DNA from: Desulfovibrio psychrotolerans
GTDB taxonomy: Bacteria; Desulfobacterota; Desulfovibrionia; Desulfovibrionales; Desulfovibrionaceae
DNA: 64,000 nt
NCBI RefSeq assembly: GCF_013340305.1
Contig: NZ_BLVP01000001.1
Span: 310,001-374,000, forward strand
Direction: 5' to 3'
The notes below the pieces were generated by a model, which saw nothing but the letters and a program-made list of their open reading frames with translations, was not told the DNA's origin and ran no database searches. The number at the start of each line of letters is the position of its first letter. Position 1 is the stretch's first letter. This document shows positions 42,067 through 49,970 of this stretch, piece by piece. The translations under genes and the position numbers were made by a program.

Positions 42067-43236
42067 TTGCCCGTCATCAGCTTCAACCGCACTCTTTTCA
42101 TCATCTTCGGCATCACTCTCATGGTTGTCATGGGCGTTTCCAGCATCATGCCCGTGCTCCCCATGCTGGCAAGAGAACTGGATGCCCCCATAGAATCCAT
42201 GGGGCTGATACTCACCGCCTTCACCCTTCCGGGGGTGTTTCTCGCTCCCGTGGCAGGCATACTGGCAGACAGGCTGGGCCGCAAACGCCTTCTCGTTCCC
42301 GGCCTGCTCATCTTCGGACTTGCAGGCAGTGCCTGCGGCTTTGCAGAAAATCTGACCACGCTCATCGCACTACGCTTTGTTCAGGGTATCGGGGCCGCCC
42401 CGCTTGGCGTGCTCTACACCACCATCATAGCCGATCTCTATACCGGACCGGACCGCACCCGCATCATGGGCTACAACGCCGGAGTTCTGGGCATGGGCAC
42501 AGCCATATTCCCCATGCTCGGCGGCCTGCTGGGTGAACTGGGGTGGCACTGGCCCTTCTTCATGCCGCTGCTGGCGCTCCCGTTGTGCTACGCGGTCATC
42601 ACCTGGCTGGATATCCCGGAACCGGATTCCACCCAGAGCCTGCGCAGCTACTTCCAGTCCGCGCTCTCCATCATCAAAAGCCCGCAGGCCATGGCCCTGT
42701 TCACCATAACTCTGCTCACCTTTTCCATCCTCTACGGCCCCATCGTCACATTCTTTCCCGTGCTGGCAGACACGCGCTTTACCATGCCCCCCTCTGCCAT
42801 TGGCGGACTCTTCGGCGCATCCTCCCTTGCCACGGCCCTTGCCGCGGCGTGCATCGGCAAGCTCACCCGCTGGCTCAGCGAACGCACCATGCTGTGCATA
42901 GGCCACATTCTCTATTTCGTTTCCATGGTGCTCATTCCGTTCACCCCGCAATTCTGGTGGCTGCTTTTCCCCGTTTTCGCCTTCGGGCTTGCTCAGGGGT
43001 TCAACTTTCCCAACCTCACCACCCTGCTCACCGGCCTTGCCGCTACAGAACACCGGGCAGTCGTCATGTCCGTCAACGGCACCGTCCTGCGCCTTGCCCA
43101 GACCATCGCGCCCATACTCTTCACCCTCATGTTCTGGGTGGGCGGACTCACTGCCGTATACCTTGCCGGTGCCTGCGTTGCGCTTGCCATGCTCTTCCTC
43201 ACCGTCCGCTATGTCCGCCCGTCCACAAATAACTGA
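42067..43236 (+). CDS. Major facilitator superfamily transporter
   Basis: A 389-residue protein with about 12 helices. MFS motif A is in GILADRLGRKRLL between helices 2 and 3, and ALRFVQGIGAAPLGVLYTTIIADLY (helix 4-5) resembles drug:proton antiporters of the DHA1 type. The start is TTG at 42067 (GCGAG upstream); no ATG lies near. Probable efflux pump for an unknown small molecule. The 295-base gap before it (41772-42066) shows nothing else I can name. Confidence 0.88.
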   Translation: MPVISFNRTLFIIFGITLMVVMGVSSIMPVLPMLARELDAPIESMGLILTAFTLPGVFLAPVAGILADRLGRKRLLVPGLLIFGLAGSACGFAENLTTLIALRFVQGIGAAPLGVLYTTIIADLYTGPDRTRIMGYNAGVLGMGTAIFPMLGGLLGELGWHWPFFMPLLALPLCYAVITWLDIPEPDSTQSLRSYFQSALSIIKSPQAMALFTITLLTFSILYGPIVTFFPVLADTRFTMPPSAIGGLFGASSLATALAAACIGKLTRWLSERTMLCIGHILYFVSMVLIPFTPQFWWLLFPVFAFGLAQGFNFPNLTTLLTGLAATEHRAVVMSVNGTVLRLAQTIAPILFTLMFWVGGLTAVYLAGACVALAMLFLTVRYVRPSTNN

Positions 43237-43458
43237 CCCTGCAAACTCCAACGGGCTCCAACGGGCTGTAACCAACTAACGCTGGCCGCAAGTGGCCGCA
43301 ACAATCACGCCGCTCACCGTGCCGCACAAGCATTTTCCACTATGCAAACGCACACCTTGCACAGCCGCGTCATCTTCTTTATACAAGCCCTGCCGCTGCT
43401 GTGCCGCTGCGGACGGATTCATCATCAGCCATAAGCGCCATCCCATAAGGATCACGCC

Positions 43459-45324
43459 TTGAAACAGAGCCCCAACAGGATACAGTATCTCGACGGCAAA
43501 CGGTTCAAACGTGTCATTGAAGCCGCCACCCGGCGGCTGGTGGAGCACCACGGCCACCTCAACGACATAAACGTCTTCCCCGTGCCGGATGGCGATACCG
43601 GAAGCAACATGGCAGGCACCATGCGCAGCATTGTCAGCCGTTCCGCCCAGTCCATAGAGCATTCCATAGGCAAGATGAGCGGCATCATCGCCCAGTCGGC
43701 CCTCATGAGCGCACGCGGCAACTCCGGGGTCATTCTCGCGCAGTTCCTGTGCGGTTTTTCAGAAGGCGTCAAAGACCTGCGGCGCATTTCTCCCAGCGAT
43801 TTCGCGCAGGCCGCAGCCACAGCGGCAAGCCGCGCCCGCGAGGCTATTTCCGACCCCAGAGACGGCACCATCCTTTCCGTCATCAACGACTGGGCCACCC
43901 ACCTGAAGCAGAACTGCCACTCCTACCAGAATTTCCACGACCTGCTGCACGATTCGCTGGAGCGCGCCAAAGAATCCGTGCGCAGCACCACGGGCAAGCT
44001 TGCCGCTCTTAAATCCGCCAATGTGGTGGATGCCGGGGGCCTCGGATTCGTCTACCTGCTGGAAGGCATTGTCGAATTCACAGAAAAAGGGTCCCTGCGC
44101 GACTCCGCAGCCCCTGCCCTGCGTTCCCCCTCCTCCGGTCAGCACACCACTCCGGTGCAGGACCGCGTTGCCGTAGATTCACTGGAATACCTCTACTGCA
44201 CAGAGTGCCTCATCGCGGCAACCGGAACAGCCCCCATAGACAGAGACGCCCTGCGCACCCTCCTCGCCCCGCTGGGCGACAGCCTCATCGTTGCGGGCGG
44301 GGCGGACAACGTGCGCATCCATGTGCACACCAACGAACCGGAAACCGTCTTCACCATCGCCTCACGCTACGGTTCCGTCAGTTGCCGCAAGGCTGAAAAC
44401 ATGCTCGAACAGCACCGCAACCTGCTGGAAGAAACCGTCTCCGCACAGGTCATCCCGCAAACTGCGCTGCAGCGCACTGGCATCCTCACAGATTCCACCT
44501 GCGACCTGCCACAGAACCTGCTGGACGAATACGGCATCCGGGTTGCCCCCCTGCGCCTTTTCCTCAATGAGGAAGAGTTCGTGGACAAAGTCACCATAAG
44601 CACGGAAGAATTCAATACACGCCTTGCCGGGTCTGCCTCAGCCAGAACCTCACAGCCCGTCCCCGCCGACTTTCTGCTCCTCTATGAAGAGATGCGCGCT
44701 TCCTTCCGGGAAGTAGCCGCCCTGCATGTCATGGGCATGTACAGCGGCACGCTGCAATCCTCCCGCGCGGTGGGTTGCTCCGTATGGCCTTCACTGGAAA
44801 GTCTGGATACCGGCACCCTCACCGGCGGACTCGGGATGGTGACATTGCAGGCGGCGCAGCGCGCCCGTCTGGGCATGAGCGCGGAAGAAATCGTACACCT
44901 TGCCCGCAAGGACGCGCAGAACGTGCGTGTCTTCGTCTCCATGAACACACTGGATTTTGCGGTACGCGGCGGCAGAATGAGCCGCAGTCAGGGCATGCTG
45001 GCGCGCCTGCTGAACGTAAAGCCTGTTCTGGAGTTCAATTCCCGCCAGCAGGGCCAAGTTTCCGCCGTAGCCAAGGCCATTGGCCCCAAACGATGCGAAG
45101 ACCGCCTCTTCGCGCTGCTGGAACGGGATGCGGCTGCCCACGGTAAAGGCACCCCCATGTTCGCCGTTACCCACGTAAACGTGGAAGAAGTAGCCCATCG
45201 CTATGCGGAGCGTATCCGCAGGCAATTCGGCACCGACCCTTTGTACATAATGCAGGCGTCACCCGTTCTGGGCTGCCACAGCGGTCCCGGAGCGTGCGCC
45301 GTAGCCATGCTCCTGCCGGAATAG
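43459..45324 (+). CDS. DhaL/FakA-DegV (FakB) fusion protein
   Basis: A 621-residue protein joining both halves of the fatty-acid kinase system. Residues about 10-210 are a DhaL-type nucleotide domain (INVFPVPDGDTGSNM with the Mg-binding Asp residues, ARGNSGVILAQF). Residues about 235-335 match the FakA middle domain (YLYCTECLIAAT, NVRIHVHTNEPETVF, ENMLEQH). Residues about 342-620 are a DegV/FakB lipid-binding domain (ILTDSTCDLPQNLL, the TSQP motif near 394, FAVRGGRMSRSQG). In Firmicutes FakB presents a fatty acid and FakA phosphorylates it; here both are on one chain, replacing the FakA C-terminal domain. TTG start with AAGGA. Confidence 0.88.
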   Translation: MKQSPNRIQYLDGKRFKRVIEAATRRLVEHHGHLNDINVFPVPDGDTGSNMAGTMRSIVSRSAQSIEHSIGKMSGIIAQSALMSARGNSGVILAQFLCGFSEGVKDLRRISPSDFAQAAATAASRAREAISDPRDGTILSVINDWATHLKQNCHSYQNFHDLLHDSLERAKESVRSTTGKLAALKSANVVDAGGLGFVYLLEGIVEFTEKGSLRDSAAPALRSPSSGQHTTPVQDRVAVDSLEYLYCTECLIAATGTAPIDRDALRTLLAPLGDSLIVAGGADNVRIHVHTNEPETVFTIASRYGSVSCRKAENMLEQHRNLLEETVSAQVIPQTALQRTGILTDSTCDLPQNLLDEYGIRVAPLRLFLNEEEFVDKVTISTEEFNTRLAGSASARTSQPVPADFLLLYEEMRASFREVAALHVMGMYSGTLQSSRAVGCSVWPSLESLDTGTLTGGLGMVTLQAAQRARLGMSAEEIVHLARKDAQNVRVFVSMNTLDFAVRGGRMSRSQGMLARLLNVKPVLEFNSRQQGQVSAVAKAIGPKRCEDRLFALLERDAAAHGKGTPMFAVTHVNVEEVAHRYAERIRRQFGTDPLYIMQASPVLGCHSGPGACAVAMLLPE

Positions 45325-45399
45325 CGGAAAGCTCTTTGCATTTCCCGCCGTATTGCATCATACTATACTCAGTCACCTTCAACGGAGCCACGCCACGCC

Positions 45400-45840
45400 A
45401 TGCGTCTGACAGCCATATTGCTTACAGTCCTCTGCCTTGCCCTGATGCCTTTTTCCGTTTCTGCCGAAAAGGGAAAGAAGGAAGAGAAAAAGCTCACCCC
45501 CGCGACCGTAAAGAACATGGGCGTCACCAAGGACGGCGACGTGGAGTTGTTCTGCATGGATTTCAGTAACCCGCGCGTGCCCGACCTTCAGACCATTGAC
45601 GATGAGGCCAACCCCCGCGTGTTCTTCGACATCCCGGCCATCGCGGAATGGAAAGGCCAGTCGACATACGAAATCAAGGGCTCGCTCATCAAACAGGTCC
45701 GCACGGGGTACAACGGCAAGGATAAGAAACTACGCGTGGTTATCGATCTGGCTCCCGTCTACAACTACAATGTGGAGCCGTCTTTCGACGACAGATACAA
45801 CCTCTTCTGTGTAGCTTTTTCCGCCCGGTCCGTGCGGTAG
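45400..45840 (+). CDS. Secreted AMIN-like domain protein
   Basis: A 146-residue exported protein: signal peptide with cleavage after VSA near residue 22, a Lys/Glu-rich linker, then a beta-rich domain (about 45-146). IKGSLIKQVRTGYN and KKLRVVIDLAPVYNYNVEP resemble AMIN domains, which bind peptidoglycan or envelope components in AmiC and PilQ. The ATG at 45400 has a distant GGAG. It stands alone between the DhaL-DegV gene and a small gene. Confidence 0.75.
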   Translation: MRLTAILLTVLCLALMPFSVSAEKGKKEEKKLTPATVKNMGVTKDGDVELFCMDFSNPRVPDLQTIDDEANPRVFFDIPAIAEWKGQSTYEIKGSLIKQVRTGYNGKDKKLRVVIDLAPVYNYNVEPSFDDRYNLFCVAFSARSVR

Positions 45841-45920
45841 CCACAAAAAACAGATTTCACGGGTTTCCTTTTCCTCCTGCACGTCTTACAGTATAGCTGT
45901 AACCATGGGGAGTGGCACAT

Positions 45921-46154
45921 ATGGCAATCATCCGCTCAGATCTGGTCATGTTCGAAGGCCGGCGCATGCTGGAACAGCAATTCGCGCAGCAAATCCGTAC
46001 CGGAAGACGCATCAGCGTGACGGACGACATTCTCATGCAGTACTTCATGTCTCTGCGCATTGCGGAACAATACCCCATGCGCGTGCACACGGCAGGCAAC
46101 CAGACCAACCTGAACGAATACCTGCTGGGCATGTTCGCCAACATAGATATCTGA
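45921..46154 (+). CDS. Small protein of unknown function
   Basis: A 77-residue protein starting at an ATG 9 bases after GGGAG; an in-frame GTG three codons earlier overlaps that site. It is mostly helical and amphipathic (MFEGRRMLEQQFAQQIRTGRRI), with no signal, membrane segment or recognised domain. A strong terminator follows, which supports a real transcript. Function unknown. Confidence 0.6.
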   Translation: MAIIRSDLVMFEGRRMLEQQFAQQIRTGRRISVTDDILMQYFMSLRIAEQYPMRVHTAGNQTNLNEYLLGMFANIDI

Positions 46155-46186
46155 CAGCCCACACCTCTTCTGCCTGAACAAAAAAC

Positions 46187-46226
46187 ACCCCCGGAAGCAG
46201 TTACAACATGCCTTCCGGGGGTATTT
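46187..46226. terminator. Bidirectional terminator
   Basis: ACCCCCGGAAG (46187-46197) and CTTCCGGGGGT (46212-46222) form an 11-bp stem; ATTTTA follows, and an A run (46181-46185) precedes it, suiting both directions. Confidence 0.85.
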
Positions 46227-46262
46227 TACGTACCCGGCCCGAAGCGGGACCGCAGAGACGGA

Positions 46263-46553
46263 CTACTCCGTATCCTTCACCCACATCTGCAAGGTCTCAA
46301 TAATCTTTTTCGCCTGATCCACGCTGGAAATATTGAACTTGGACTTGGCCCGGTACTCCCCCTCATACTTCTGATAGCGGCGGATGACGTACTTATCCGG
46401 TCCATAGTCGTCCAGCTTATTATCCCACTGCCTGTAGCGGAACATCACAGTGGCCCACGCTCCCTTGGTAAGCACCACCTTGTCCAGTTCCTCCACCACG
46501 AGTCTGCCGTCTTCCTCGTAGTTCACCGTCAATTCATCCACTGTCGTGCTCAT
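46263..46553 (-). CDS. Conserved small protein of unknown function
   Basis: A 96-residue protein beginning MSTTVDELTVNYEEDGRL, with GAGGAG before the ATG at 46553. It is rich in Tyr, Lys, Arg and Asp (MFRYRQWDNKLDDYG, KYVIRRYQKYEG) and ends in an amphipathic helix. The look is that of a cytoplasmic protein conserved in sulfate reducers, but I recall no function. It is separated from oorC by a 348-base gap with a terminator, so it has its own transcript. Confidence 0.7.
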   Translation of the reverse strand: MSTTVDELTVNYEEDGRLVVEELDKVVLTKGAWATVMFRYRQWDNKLDDYGPDKYVIRRYQKYEGEYRAKSKFNISSVDQAKKIIETLQMWVKDTE

Positions 46554-46901
46554 ACTGCTCCTCTTCCGTGCCGGATCCCACAGCATTTGCATGCGGCAAC
46601 CCTTTCGGCACAACGTTTGCGGCACAGGTACTATGCCACCCTGCACATGGCAAGAGCCACGCCGTCTAAAATAACGGAGGCGGAGTCCCTTGCCTCCGCC
46701 TCCGTCAAACACCATGCCGTACGTCTCATGTCCCGGCTGTCAGCAAATAACAGACCGGAAAGCCTGCGGGCAAACACTGCCTGCTGTCCGCACTGCGTGC
46801 CGGCCGCTTGCACAGGCAATCTGCCCGACATAACAACTGGCTGGCATAACAACTGTGTGCCATACAAGCTGTTCTCGCCATAACAGGCAAACGCCGGCCC
46901 G
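46554..46901. other. Gap between oorC and the small gene
   Basis: Contains the oor terminator (46674-46705) and repeated CATAACAACTG units around 46828-46880. No gene is seen. Confidence 0.5.
46674..46705 (-). terminator. Terminator of the oorDABC operon
   Basis: ACGGAGGCGGAG (46674-46685) and CTCCGCCTCCGT (46694-46705) form a perfect 12-bp stem with an 8-base loop; on the minus strand TATTTTAG follows. It lies about 200 bases after the oorC stop. Confidence 0.75.
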
Positions 46902-47525
46902 TTAGTCAGAAAAATCCGCTTCAGCCTCCGCCTGCGCCTCTGCCGCCTGCCAGAGTCCGGGTGTTTCACCAAACTGCTGCCGCGCCTGCTTAAGGCCAAG
47001 GTTAAATGCCTTCAGGTTTACCTCATGAATCTTGGCCGGCAGGTTTTCCACCAAGGCCGTCCGCATGGTACGCGGTTCCGCAAAGGGCAGCAGATGTGTC
47101 ACCGCCCCCAGAACCAGTGTATTCAGCGTCAGCGGATTCCCTATCTTCTTGGTGGCAAGCTCGGTAAACGGCAATCCCAGAAACACGTTGGTGGGCGGCT
47201 GCTGCACCAGTGTCGTATCCACAAGCAGAATGCCGGAACGCTTCATGTAGTGATAATACGTGTTGCAGGCCTGTTGCGAAAGCGCCACCAGCAGGTCCAG
47301 ATTCTCCGTCTTGGGATAGCTGATGGGCTTGCTGCTCACCACCACGTCCGCCCGGCTGGAACCGCCGCGCGCCTCAGGCCCGTAACTCTGGGTCTGGGTA
47401 ACATGATACCCGTGGCCTATGGCCAGAGCATAGCCCAGCATCCTGCCAAGGGTTATCAGGCCCTGCCCGCCCGTGCCGGAAAGGCGCACTTCAAATCGCT
47501 CAATCTGCTGAAGTTTCTTCATCAC
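46902..47525 (-). CDS. oorC: 2-oxoacid:ferredoxin oxidoreductase, gamma subunit
   Basis: A 207-residue gamma-domain protein of the 2-oxoacid:acceptor oxidoreductase family. VRLSGTGGQGLITLGRML is the typical start, and TQTQSYGPEARGGSSRADVVVS the conserved loop. It forms part of the CoA-binding and electron-transfer assembly with OorA, OorB and OorD. The ATG overlaps the end of oorB by 4 bases. Likely substrate is 2-oxoglutarate, by comparison with four-subunit OorDABC/KorDABC enzymes. Confidence 0.93.
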   Translation of the reverse strand: MMKKLQQIERFEVRLSGTGGQGLITLGRMLGYALAIGHGYHVTQTQSYGPEARGGSSRADVVVSSKPISYPKTENLDLLVALSQQACNTYYHYMKRSGILLVDTTLVQQPPTNVFLGLPFTELATKKIGNPLTLNTLVLGAVTHLLPFAEPRTMRTALVENLPAKIHEVNLKAFNLGLKQARQQFGETPGLWQAAEAQAEAEADFSD

Positions 47526-48343
47526 GCACGCCCCTTTGCCCGCAACGAGGCCTTAAGCTCCGCATACCGGTCTTCCAGACCGGGCCTGTCCAACGCACGG
47601 AACACGCCTATGGGAATCCGGGTGTCATCTTCCTTGCGATTTTCCAGTTTCACGGTGTTCTTCTTCAGCCATTCATACATAGACACCGCGTCACGGAACT
47701 TGTTCTTGCGCCCGTACTGGGTGGGACACGGAGAAAGCGCTTCCACCATGGAAAAACCGGGGTGCTGAATCGCGTCTGTTATCAGCCTGTCCAGCATGTT
47801 AGCGTGAAAAGACGTGCCCCGTGCCACATAATTCGCTCCGGCGGCGGATACAAGCTCCACCGCGTCAAAGGGCTGCTCCAGCGAGCCGTGGGGGGTGGTC
47901 ATGGACGTGTTGCCCTGCGGCGTGGCCGGGGAACACTGCCCTCCGGTCATGCCGTAGATCATGTTGTTCAGAACGAGGGCTGTCACGCCTATATTCCTGC
48001 GGGCAGCGTGAATGAGATGGTTGCCCCCTATGGACAGGGCATCGCCGTCTCCCATGACGCATATGACCTTAAGCCGGGGGTTGGCCATCTTGATGCCGGT
48101 GGCAAAGGTCAACGCCCTGCCGTGCGTGGTATGCACGGTGTTAAAATCCACATACACGGCCATACGGCCCGAGCAGCCTATGCCCGCCACCACCACCACG
48201 TCGTCCTTGGGCAGTTGCAGGGCGTGCACACTGCGTATGAGGGAGCCGAGCACAATACCGTGCCCGCAGCCCGGGCAGAACACATGCGGAAACTTCTTGT
48301 TGTGCCGCAGGTATTCATGAATGAGTTGCGTTACATCCGCCAT
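47522..48343 (-). CDS. oorB: 2-oxoacid:ferredoxin oxidoreductase, beta (TPP) subunit
   Basis: A 273-residue thiamine-diphosphate subunit. FPHVFCPGCGHGIVLGSLIR carries the family Cys-x2-Cys, GIGCSGRMAVYVDFNTVHTTHGRAL follows the pattern of KorB/OorB, and VMGDGDALSIGGNHLIHAARRN is the TPP-Mg binding motif (GDGDA...N). The ATG at 48343 is preceded by AGGTG; the upstream open frame overlaps oorA. Seven bases separate it from the oorA stop. Confidence 0.95.
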   Translation of the reverse strand: MADVTQLIHEYLRHNKKFPHVFCPGCGHGIVLGSLIRSVHALQLPKDDVVVVAGIGCSGRMAVYVDFNTVHTTHGRALTFATGIKMANPRLKVICVMGDGDALSIGGNHLIHAARRNIGVTALVLNNMIYGMTGGQCSPATPQGNTSMTTPHGSLEQPFDAVELVSAAGANYVARGTSFHANMLDRLITDAIQHPGFSMVEALSPCPTQYGRKNKFRDAVSMYEWLKKNTVKLENRKEDDTRIPIGVFRALDRPGLEDRYAELKASLRAKGRA

Positions 48344-48350
48344 GGCGCAC

Positions 48351-49499
48351 CTACAGTATGGCTTTAAGGATTTCGGAAGGAGTGATGATCTGCCCGTCCA
48401 CACGGTTAAGCGTCCGCACACGGGTGTACCCGTTGTTCACACGCTTCACCTCGCGGGAAATCTGGCCCATGTTCATCTCCGGCACCAGCACATGCTTGCA
48501 CCGGCGGCACAGCTTCTCCACCGCAGGTCGCGGGAAGGGGAACAGGGTCTTCAAGGTCAGCAGTCCCGCCTTCACTCCCCGCGCGCGTGCCTGCTCAACG
48601 GCATACCGGGCAGACCGCGCCACGCTGCCGTAGGCAAGCACCGCCACCTCGGCGTCATCGGTCATGAACTCGTCCACCATCATGATATCGCCGTAGAACT
48701 GGTCAATCTTGCGGAACATGCGCTTCATGGCCTCGTTCACTTCATCAGGCCGCGAGGTGGGAAAACCCATCTGGTCATGGGTAAGCCCTGTCACATGAAT
48801 ACGGTAGCCGGAACCTATGGGAGCCATGGCGGGCACGGCACGGGTGGCTTCGGCAAATGGCTTGAACCATTCCGGCGGCACCGTAGGCGTCACGCGGGAG
48901 AGTATCTCAAGCTCATCGCGATAAGGAATGGTAATTTTTTCGCGGGTGTGGGCCGTCACCTCGTCCACCAGCAGAATGACCGGCGTGCGGTATTTTTCCG
49001 CCATATTAAAGGCCACCACCGTCATCTCCAGACACTCCTGCACGGTGGATGCGGAAAGTACAATGATGGAATGGTCGCCGTGGGTGCCCCAGCGGGCCAT
49101 CTGCACGTCTCCCTGCGCCGGGCTGGTAGGCAGCCCCGTGCTGGGTCCGCCGCGCATGACGTTCACCACCACCAGCGGAGCCTCCACCATGCAGGCATAG
49201 CCAATATGCTCCTGCATCAGCGAGAACCCCGGCCCGGACGTGGCCGTCATGGCCTTGCGCCCCGCAAGGGATGCCCCGATAATGGCCCCCATGCTCGCAA
49301 TCTCGTCTTCCATCTGAATAAACACGCCGTCCTCGGAAGGGGGAAGCCGCTGAGACATCACTTCCATAATCTCGGTAGACGGCGTAATGGGATAGCCGCC
49401 GAAGAAAGAACAGCCCGCAAGCAGCGCGCCTTCGGCAATGGCCTCGTTCCCCTGCGCGAACACTTCTACCCTTTTGCGTCTCGTGTTCATATTGGGCAT
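48351..49499 (-). CDS. oorA: 2-oxoacid:ferredoxin oxidoreductase, alpha subunit
   Basis: A 382-residue alpha subunit. GNEAIAEGALLAGCSFFGGYPITPSTEI and MEDEIASMGAIIGASLAGRKAMTATSGPGFSLM are diagnostic. RGGPSTGLPTSPAQGDVQMARWGTHGDH and HTREKITIP fit 2-oxoglutarate or 2-oxoacid enzymes (KorA/OorA). I chose the ATG at 49499, nine bases after GAGGT; starts at 49508 and 49490 are possible. Overlaps or abuts the oorD end, so the two are translationally coupled. Confidence 0.95.
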   Translation of the reverse strand: MPNMNTRRKRVEVFAQGNEAIAEGALLAGCSFFGGYPITPSTEIMEVMSQRLPPSEDGVFIQMEDEIASMGAIIGASLAGRKAMTATSGPGFSLMQEHIGYACMVEAPLVVVNVMRGGPSTGLPTSPAQGDVQMARWGTHGDHSIIVLSASTVQECLEMTVVAFNMAEKYRTPVILLVDEVTAHTREKITIPYRDELEILSRVTPTVPPEWFKPFAEATRAVPAMAPIGSGYRIHVTGLTHDQMGFPTSRPDEVNEAMKRMFRKIDQFYGDIMMVDEFMTDDAEVAVLAYGSVARSARYAVEQARARGVKAGLLTLKTLFPFPRPAVEKLCRRCKHVLVPEMNMGQISREVKRVNNGYTRVRTLNRVDGQIITPSEILKAIL

Positions 49500-49501
49500 G
49501 A

Positions 49502-49771
49502 TCAGCATACCTCGCTTTCAGTGGGGGGACCGGAAGGAAAAGTGGGGCACGAAGCTCCCTTCTCCTTGGGACGGATGGAGATGGCAAAATCGGGACAGTG
49601 CAATTCGCAGAATCCGCAATTGATGCAGTCTTCTTCGCGCACGGGCTCCGCCTTGCCCAGCACGCTCATCTCCAGCACCTTTCCCGGACAGAACGCGACA
49701 CACAGGCCGCATCCCTTGCACCAGTCCGGGTACACGCAAACCAGCGTTTGCCCTTTTGTTTTCTTTGGCAT
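49502..49771 (-). CDS. oorD: Ferredoxin-type delta subunit of 2-oxoacid oxidoreductase
   Basis: An 89-residue protein with two [4Fe-4S] motifs, CKGCGLCVAFCP and CINCGFCELHCP, the electron outlet of the OorDABC complex. I start it at the ATG at 49771; the longer frame adds Cys-rich residues without family similarity. First gene of the oor operon and divergent from the gamma-glutamyltransferase gene. Confidence 0.92.
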   Translation of the reverse strand: MPKKTKGQTLVCVYPDWCKGCGLCVAFCPGKVLEMSVLGKAEPVREEDCINCGFCELHCPDFAISIRPKEKGASCPTFPSGPPTESEVC

Positions 49772-49939
49772 TACCGTACCGGATACCTGTTGCTTGTGGC
49801 AGCATGCTGCCGTAGGAAAAAAACAGCAACCGGCGCACCGCACGCCGATTCCAGAAAATTGTCTGGCCTATCCTGTTACCTTGAGAAAAATTAGGCCGCA
49901 ATACCAAAACGGAAAATTTCGACAAAAAAATCTTCATGT

Positions 49940-49953
49940 TGTGCGATTGCACA
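49940..49953. promoter_or_regulatory. TGTGC-GATT-GCACA palindrome in the oorD/ggt divergent region
   Basis: A perfect 5-4-5 dyad 18 bases before the ggt ATG and about 170 bases before oorD. It resembles binding sites of dimeric regulators (Crp/Fnr-like half-sites with shorter spacing). The regulator is unknown. Confidence 0.45.
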
Positions 49954-49970
49954 GTGCAAAAGGGAACACA

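Noticed and set aside
48321-49970. A long plus-strand open frame running into ggt, which would give a 1101-residue protein
   Set aside because: It is antisense to oorB, oorA and oorD, which match known families. Its translation is low-complexity His/Arg/Gly-rich, typical of antisense frames in GC-rich DNA; ggt starts at 49971.
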